Below, one piece after another: positions 8,639 through 12,089 of a stretch of 12,089 nt of DNA. Source of the DNA: CAUUFM01 sp041844335. GTDB lineage: Bacteria > Bacillota > Clostridia > Lachnospirales > Lachnospiraceae. Position numbers and translations under genes: made by a program. The stretch covers positions 1 through 12,089 of the forward strand of contig JBGZAX010000075.1 of the NCBI GenBank assembly GCA_041844335.1, given 5' to 3'. Numbering within the stretch: the first letter of the stretch is position 1; every line of letters starts with the position of its first letter. The notes under the pieces were generated by a model. It was not told the DNA's origin. It worked only from the letters and a program-made list of their open reading frames with translations, and made no database searches.

Positions 8639-9316
8639 TCACATGAGAATTGCTATGATAGATGTACATATGCCTGCTATTCCTATGCAAACGCCGGCTG
8701 CCGCCACCTGCGTTTCACCTTTCTCCATAGCCATAGCCATTCCTGCCGCATGGCTTGTCGAACCAAGTGCCACACCTGTTGCCACCTCATTTTTTAACTT
8801 CAATAAATCAATAAGAAACATACATACAACAGAACCTAAGGTTCCCGTAACCATTACCGCAAGCATCGTCATAGCTTTTGTTCCGCCAAGACTTGATGAC
8901 ACTTCTAAAGAAATAGCCATAGTAATTGATTTAGGTACCAATGACGCCGTCACGGAATCATCAATCTTAAATATACTGCACAGAGCATGCACTACCGCAA
9001 TAGATGCTATACAAGACACCGAAGAGCCAAAAACTATCGGAAAAGCATATTCTTTCAGGATTTTCAGTTTTCTGTATGTAGAAAGACCCACTGCCGCCGT
9101 TGCCGGTAAAATAAGAGAGCCCATGAAATTTGCGCCTTTTAAATAGACATCCATATCAATATGAAAAATATTTAGAAATAACAGGCATAAAATAACAGAA
9201 ATAACCATAGGATTTACCAGAACATTTTTTGCCTTTTTATTCAAGAACACTCCAAATGAATAGGTGATGGTGGAAAGGGCTATTCCGAACACCATATTGT
9301 CAAATATCTTTATCAT
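8639..9316 (-). CDS. lrgB: LrgB/CidB family membrane protein
   Basis: This 225-residue integral membrane protein has about seven hydrophobic segments. The LrgB/CidB family is linked to control of murein hydrolase activity and cell lysis in staphylococci, and LrgAB-type pairs (PftAB in Bacillus) to pyruvate transport. Family motifs: NPMVISVILC near the start (35-44), a LILPATAAVGLSTYR loop (68-82) matching the usual LGPATVALAxPLY, LVPKSITMAIS at 126-136, and GVALGSTSHAAGMAMAME at 181-198. The length is normal. The ATG at 9316 has a GAGAGGGA purine tract just upstream and overlaps the lrgA stop by 17 bp, so the two are cotranscribed and probably coupled. Which of the two proposed roles applies cannot be told from the sequence. 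Confidence 0.93.
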   Translation of the reverse strand: MIKIFDNMVFGIALSTITYSFGVFLNKKAKNVLVNPMVISVILCLLFLNIFHIDMDVYLKGANFMGSLILPATAAVGLSTYRKLKILKEYAFPIVFGSSVSCIASIAVVHALCSIFKIDDSVTASLVPKSITMAISLEVSSSLGGTKAMTMLAVMVTGTLGSVVCMFLIDLLKLKNEVATGVALGSTSHAAGMAMAMEKGETQVAAAGVCIGIAGICTSIIAILM

Positions 9317-9689
9317 CCTTTTTCCCTCTCTTCTCCTTTAATTTATTTTGCAGTTTCATAGCAAAATCCGTCGCAAAATAACTGGCAAGAAATGTAGTAA
9401 TTACAGGAGACAGCATTATCATAAATATTATAAACCCCTTTTCCTTAATTGCCATTAATTCTCCCACCGCTCCTACTCCCATAGGCACGAAAAGAGCCGC
9501 CATAACACTTACCAAAAAATCAGAGGTTTCTTTTATATCCTCCTCCTTAAATACTCCTATAAGCAGTAAAACAACCACAATTATAAGACTTATCAGACTG
9601 CTTGGAAACTTAAAAGGCAGGAAATATCCTATTGCCTCCGCAATAATACAAATAGAAAATATTATAGCTATCTGTTTCATTATTTTCAT
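9300..9689 (-). CDS. lrgA: LrgA/CidA family holin-like membrane protein
   Basis: This 129-residue protein has four hydrophobic segments and a charged tail (KLKEKRGKKDDKD), like phage-holin-related LrgA/CidA proteins that work together with LrgB. The family pattern is clear: LPFKFPSSLISLIIVVVLLL at 24-43 matches the conserved PSSIIG-type loop and second helix, and ALFVPMGVGAV at 65-75 matches the LLFVPAGVG motif. The start ATG at 9689 follows an AAAGGAA site nine bases upstream; a second ATG three codons in is less well placed. It is the first gene of the lrgAB pair. Upstream is an unusual 500-bp region with promoters, a structured leader and a possible leader ORF, suggesting post-initiation control. 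No LytS/LytR regulator gene lies in the window. Confidence 0.92.
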   Translation of the reverse strand: MKIMKQIAIIFSICIIAEAIGYFLPFKFPSSLISLIIVVVLLLIGVFKEEDIKETSDFLVSVMAALFVPMGVGAVGELMAIKEKGFIIFMIMLSPVITTFLASYFATDFAMKLQNKLKEKRGKKDDKDI

Positions 9690-9887
9690 TTTTAAAAATT
9701 CCTTTCGCTAAATGTTTAAACACCGCTCTTAATGCCTTGCCCAAGTCTGAGACGTACAATTAATAAGTCGCAGATACTTAAGTCGACAATGGAATTTGTT
9801 TGTGCGTACATACCAAGATTCCTGCCCTTCTTTCGTTAAGTTCTCGGGTATAACTCTTCACTTCCCTTGCCGATGTTAGCTAAGTGT
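9690..9887 (-). ncRNA. Candidate structured leader RNA of lrgAB (family not identified)
   Basis: From the likely transcript start near 9885 to the lrgA ATG there are about 196 nt, clearly richer in G+C than the flanking non-coding DNA. Pairings seen by eye: a closing stem joining 9878-9889 (GAACAC, then GCU after a bulge) to 9718-9727 (AGC-GGUGUUU); 9848-9856 with 9749-9757 (7 of 9 pairs) extended by 9860-9863 with 9743-9746; a hairpin 9818-9822/9791-9795 (GGAAU/AUUCC); and a hairpin 9776-9780/9764-9768 (UAAGU/ACUUA, 7-nt loop). No intrinsic terminator precedes lrgA. It did not match the riboswitch, T-box or 6S patterns I know. It could be a cis-acting leader, a processed small RNA, or a MITE-like repeat, since its ends are imperfect inverted copies. 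Confidence 0.4.
9716..9811 (-). CDS. Possible 31-residue leader peptide ORF upstream of lrgA
   Basis: An ATG at 9811 opens 31 codons ending in TAA at 9716, 26 bases before the lrgA start. An AGGA site lies eight bases upstream of the ATG. The product starts MYAQTNSIVDLSICDLLIVR and is rich in Ile, Val and Leu (12 of 31). It lies inside the folded leader, so ribosomes on it would disrupt the helices; this would fit attenuation-like control of lrgAB. I know no homologue, and a chance ORF over a structured RNA is a serious alternative. Confidence 0.25.
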   Translation of the reverse strand: MYAQTNSIVDLSICDLLIVRLRLGQGIKSGV

Positions 9888-9891
9888 TCGT

Positions 9892-9920
9892 ATTATATCA
9901 CAAAGCTTTTATTTTTACAA
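9892..9920 (-). promoter_or_regulatory. Extended -10 promoter for the lrgA leader
   Basis: On the minus strand TTGTAA (9915-9920), a 17-base spacer and a perfect TATAAT (9892-9897) preceded by TG in the TGnTATAAT extended -10 form. Transcription would start near 9885, at the foot of the leader's closing stem. An overlapping TTGACA at 9935-9940 with TAAAAA at 9912-9917 (17-base spacing) could be a second, tandem promoter. Confidence 0.65.
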
Positions 9921-9971
9921 TAAATTGCTCGGTCTGTCAAAATTATAAATTGTGGCACCGGGTATCAAGCT

Positions 9972-10001
9972 TTTATAAAGATTTTTCAGAAGTCTTGTAA
10001 A
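9972..10001 (-). promoter_or_regulatory. Second, upstream candidate promoter for lrgAB
   Basis: On the minus strand TTTACA (9996-10001) is spaced 18 bases from TATAAA (9972-9977). Each box matches the consensus at five of six positions. AT-rich DNA yields such matches by chance, so this is only a candidate. Confidence 0.3.
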
Positions 10002-10066
10002 CCTGATTCGCACTTAATACATTAAATAGAAATTATGAACATTTGCATAATAACATTAATAATATA

Positions 10067-10097
10067 TAGATTATCGTAGATTATCGGATTATGATAA
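10067..10097. repeat. 10-bp tandem repeat (TAGATTATCG) with a third degenerate copy
   Basis: TAGATTATCG occurs at 10067-10076 and again directly at 10077-10086, followed by a related GATTATGATA at 10087-10096. The last part also forms an inverted repeat, TTATC-7 bases-GATAA (10081-10097). A 10-bp period places the copies on one face of the helix, as in some binding-site arrays. Confidence 0.6.
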
Positions 10098-10146
10098 CTT
10101 AGATATTATTTAATATATAGCAATAATTCGAGTTTTACAATAATAA

Positions 10147-10180
10147 ATAAAAAAGAACCGTCCACAGACAGTTCTTTTTT
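10147..10180 (-). terminator. Intrinsic terminator of the chemoreceptor gene
   Basis: On the minus strand the RNA forms AAGAACUGUC, loop UGUG, GACGGUUCUU, then a U-run. The ten pairs (10153-10162 with 10167-10176) include one U-G pair; on the plus strand this pair would be a C-A mismatch, so the hairpin serves minus-strand transcription. It begins about 10 bases after the TAA of the chemoreceptor gene. Confidence 0.9.
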
Positions 10181-10190
10181 ATTATATATA

Positions 10191-12089
10191 TTACTCTTCA
10201 AATTTAAACTTTTTCAATAGGCGTCTTAAAACGCTTGCCTGTGCCGCCAGCTCCTCGGATGTCGCCGCAGTCTCTTCACTTGCAGCTGAGTTTTCCTGGA
10301 TTACTGATGAAATTTGATCTATTCCACCCTTTATTGAAGATACTGAACCAGCCTGACTCATAGAAGAATTCGCTATGGCTTGCACTATGCTTGTAACATC
10401 ATTTATCTTTTCCACTACCATATCCATAGATTTTGATGTTTCATTAGCCAAATTACTTCCTTTTTCAACCGCCGCCAGGGTATTTTCTATAAGTGTGGTA
10501 GTATTTTTAGCTGCATCTGCGGATTTTCCGGCAAGATTTCTTACCTCGTCCGCTACAACCGCAAAGCCCTTACCGGCCTCTCCCGCTCTTGCAGCTTCTA
10601 CTGCAGCATTTAATGCCAAAATATTTGTCTGAAAAGCTATATCGTCAATGGTTTTAATTATCTTGCTTACCTCGTTAGATACATTGGTAATATCTGACAT
10701 GGCGGACATCAGTTCGTTCATACTCTTGCTGCTTGCACCTAATTCGAATGCCGCCTGCGCAACTATATTATTTGCCAATGTGGTTTCATCCGCATTCTTA
10801 TGAATTCCCTCATTTATATTAGCTACAGTGGCAGAAAGATCTTCTACAGAGGCAGCCTGCTGTGACACCCCGTGTGCCAGTTCTGTAGAACCTTCGGACA
10901 GCTGTTCGGAGCCCAAATCAATTTTGGTTGTTACCTCACTTATATTATTAAATGTCCTGTTCATAGTATCAAGCAAACTGTTATATGAACTCTGTATTGC
11001 AACAAATTCTCCGATAAATTCCTCTTTCGGTCTGTTCGTAAAGTCATAATTTTCAAGAGAGGACATCCATGATTGTATCGACATAATAGCACCTTTTATC
11101 TCTATAAATGCTACCGAGATAAGTTCGCAGGTTCGACCTATTTCATCTTTCCCTTTATAGGCAATTTCATAGCTGAAATCACCTTCTCTAAGCGCAGTTG
11201 CAGCCAAGTTCAGCTGTTCAAGCGGTTTTAATTTTTTAACAATATTTACAACCAAAATGAATATCAACAATACTATACAGGCAATTGATATTATAATCAT
11301 AATAATCGCAAGCCTAATAACATTGCTTAAATACTCTCTTTTTTCAAGCGAAGCGGATGTCCACCAAGTTCTGCCCTCCACACTTACCGGACTGAAATAG
11401 ACTGAAAGCTCTTTCATATCCTTGGATACAATATCGGCTTTAAAACTCTGACCTTTTTCCATTAAAGCATTCACCTCGGATAACTGCTTTGCATCAGTTA
11501 TCAGTGTCGATAAGGTATGCTTTATTGCTTCAGCTCCTTCCATTTTACTGTGATATAATATATTGCCCTTTTCGTTGAGTATGGTAGAATTCATAGTCTT
11601 ATATTCAGAATCACTGCTTTTTATACTGCTGAATTCATTAAGCTTAATATCTACAAGAATCACTGCTACTATTTTCCCATCTACAATTATAGGCTTTGAG
11701 GCACTGACTACCGTACTCACTCCGTCCCAGACATCCAAATAAGGCTCCGTAATAACCACTCCCTTAGCAGCCACAGCCTGTTCATACCAAGGTCTTTTCG
11801 TATAATCCACCTCAGTATGAAAATCATTGAAGTTCCATGATTCCACGTTGTTATTTCCGACATACATTCCGTATAATTTTTGATTTTCAATAAGAGCATA
11901 TGGTTCAAAAAATACAGCACAACCGTGTAATAATCCATGTTTTGAAATCAAACTCTTGAAACTGTTTATAAAGTAATTTTCAGCATAAAACTGCTCTTCT
12001 GTAAGCTTAAGAGAATTTCCGTATACTCCGCTTACATAATTTTTTTCTTTGCCTTGATTGCCCACCATTTCCTTATAATGAGCAACCAC
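10191..12089 (-). CDS. Methyl-accepting chemotaxis protein, dCache sensor (5' end outside window)
   Basis: The visible 632 residues lack the N-terminus: the frame is open to the right edge and no first membrane helix or start site is seen (the first in-window codon is GTG, unlikely to be the real start). Visible order: distal part of a dCache_1 sensor (1 to about 250) with RPWYEQA at 99-105, TEPYLDVWDG at 114-123 and VILVDI at 143-148; a membrane helix about 257-283; HAMP about 284-337; a long coiled-coil signalling domain with the conserved tip DDIAFQTNILALNAAVEAAR at 482-501, then AGEAGKGFAVVADEVRNLA. It would control CheA/CheW and is methylated on Glu/Gln sites. The C-terminus KKFKFEE has no CheR/CheB-docking pentapeptide. 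A terminator follows, so it is separate from lrgAB. Confidence 0.95.
   Translation of the reverse strand: MVAHYKEMVGNQGKEKNYVSGVYGNSLKLTEEQFYAENYFINSFKSLISKHGLLHGCAVFFEPYALIENQKLYGMYVGNNNVESWNFNDFHTEVDYTKRPWYEQAVAAKGVVITEPYLDVWDGVSTVVSASKPIIVDGKIVAVILVDIKLNEFSSIKSSDSEYKTMNSTILNEKGNILYHSKMEGAEAIKHTLSTLITDAKQLSEVNALMEKGQSFKADIVSKDMKELSVYFSPVSVEGRTWWTSASLEKREYLSNVIRLAIIMIIISIACIVLLIFILVVNIVKKLKPLEQLNLAATALREGDFSYEIAYKGKDEIGRTCELISVAFIEIKGAIMSIQSWMSSLENYDFTNRPKEEFIGEFVAIQSSYNSLLDTMNRTFNNISEVTTKIDLGSEQLSEGSTELAHGVSQQAASVEDLSATVANINEGIHKNADETTLANNIVAQAAFELGASSKSMNELMSAMSDITNVSNEVSKIIKTIDDIAFQTNILALNAAVEAARAGEAGKGFAVVADEVRNLAGKSADAAKNTTTLIENTLAAVEKGSNLANETSKSMDMVVEKINDVTSIVQAIANSSMSQAGSVSSIKGGIDQISSVIQENSAASEETAATSEELAAQASVLRRLLKKFKFEE

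Larger units (their letters stand above)
9898..10146. other. AT-rich intergenic DNA between the MCP terminator and the lrgA leader
   Basis: No plausible gene, tRNA or stable hairpin was found in these roughly 250 bases. They hold the -35 regions and candidate promoters described separately, a 10-bp tandem repeat at 10067-10097, and two copies of AAGCTTTTAT at 9903-9912 and 9967-9976, each next to a -10-like box. It appears to be a regulatory region serving lrgAB. Confidence 0.6.

Noticed and set aside
8643..9146. 167-codon plus-strand ORF
   Set aside because: It is fully antisense to lrgB, whose motifs are clear. The openness comes from the codon composition of a hydrophobic gene.
9719..9856. 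A second open frame in the lrgA leader (reading ...TKEGQESWYVRTNK...)
   Set aside because: It runs about 40 codons but has no usable start codon or ribosome binding site; more likely a by-product of the RNA sequence.
9718..9889. 6S RNA
   Set aside because: Length and the closing stem are suggestive, but the pairing does not form the long rod with a central bubble, no terminator follows, and lrgA starts directly downstream.
1..12089. CRISPR arrays, tRNA/rRNA genes, insertion sequences, attachment sites
   Set aside because: No regularly spaced repeats, cloverleaf or rRNA sequence, or transposase/integrase motifs were seen on either strand.

Overview
The window comes from a low-GC Gram-positive anaerobe, most likely a Lachnospiraceae-type clostridium. 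The evidence is the AT-rich sequence (about 37-40% GC in genes, lower between them), strong AGGAGG-type ribosome binding sites, short gene spacings, and the hisS-aspS pair beside glyA and a DUF5717-type gene. All nine recognised genes lie on the minus strand, so transcription runs from high to low coordinates.

Layout in order of transcription: (i) 12089-10191, a methyl-accepting chemotaxis protein cut off at its N-terminus by the window edge and followed by a clear intrinsic terminator (10147-10180). (ii) 10190-9690, a 500-bp non-coding region: an AT-rich half (about 9890-10146) with a 10-bp tandem repeat and several sigma-A-like promoter elements, then a more GC-rich stretch of about 170-200 nt that would be the leader of lrgA. 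This leader has long-range pairing and a possible 31-codon leader ORF; I could not match it to a known RNA family. (iii) 9689-8639, lrgA-lrgB, two overlapping genes for a CidAB/LrgAB-type membrane system. (iv) A promoter with a TTGACA box and an adjacent dyad (8534-8587). (v) A tightly packed six-gene run to the left edge: a Cache-HAMP-GGDEF diguanylate cyclase, hisS, aspS, a divergent lgt-like gene, glyA, and the first 624 codons of a large DUF5717-type protein. Gaps are -11 to +35 bp, and glyA and the last gene overlap as ATGA, so the run looks like one operon.

Functionally, the operon joins a membrane c-di-GMP synthase to translation (HisRS, AspRS), one-carbon metabolism (GlyA) and a membrane acyltransferase-like enzyme. 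Upstream are a chemoreceptor and a pyruvate/holin-like transporter pair. No transposase, integrase, CRISPR array, tRNA or rRNA was seen. The region is mostly core genome; the most unusual parts are the lrgA leader, the promoter and placement of the cyclase in an aminoacyl-tRNA synthetase operon, and the substituted key residues of the Lgt-like protein.
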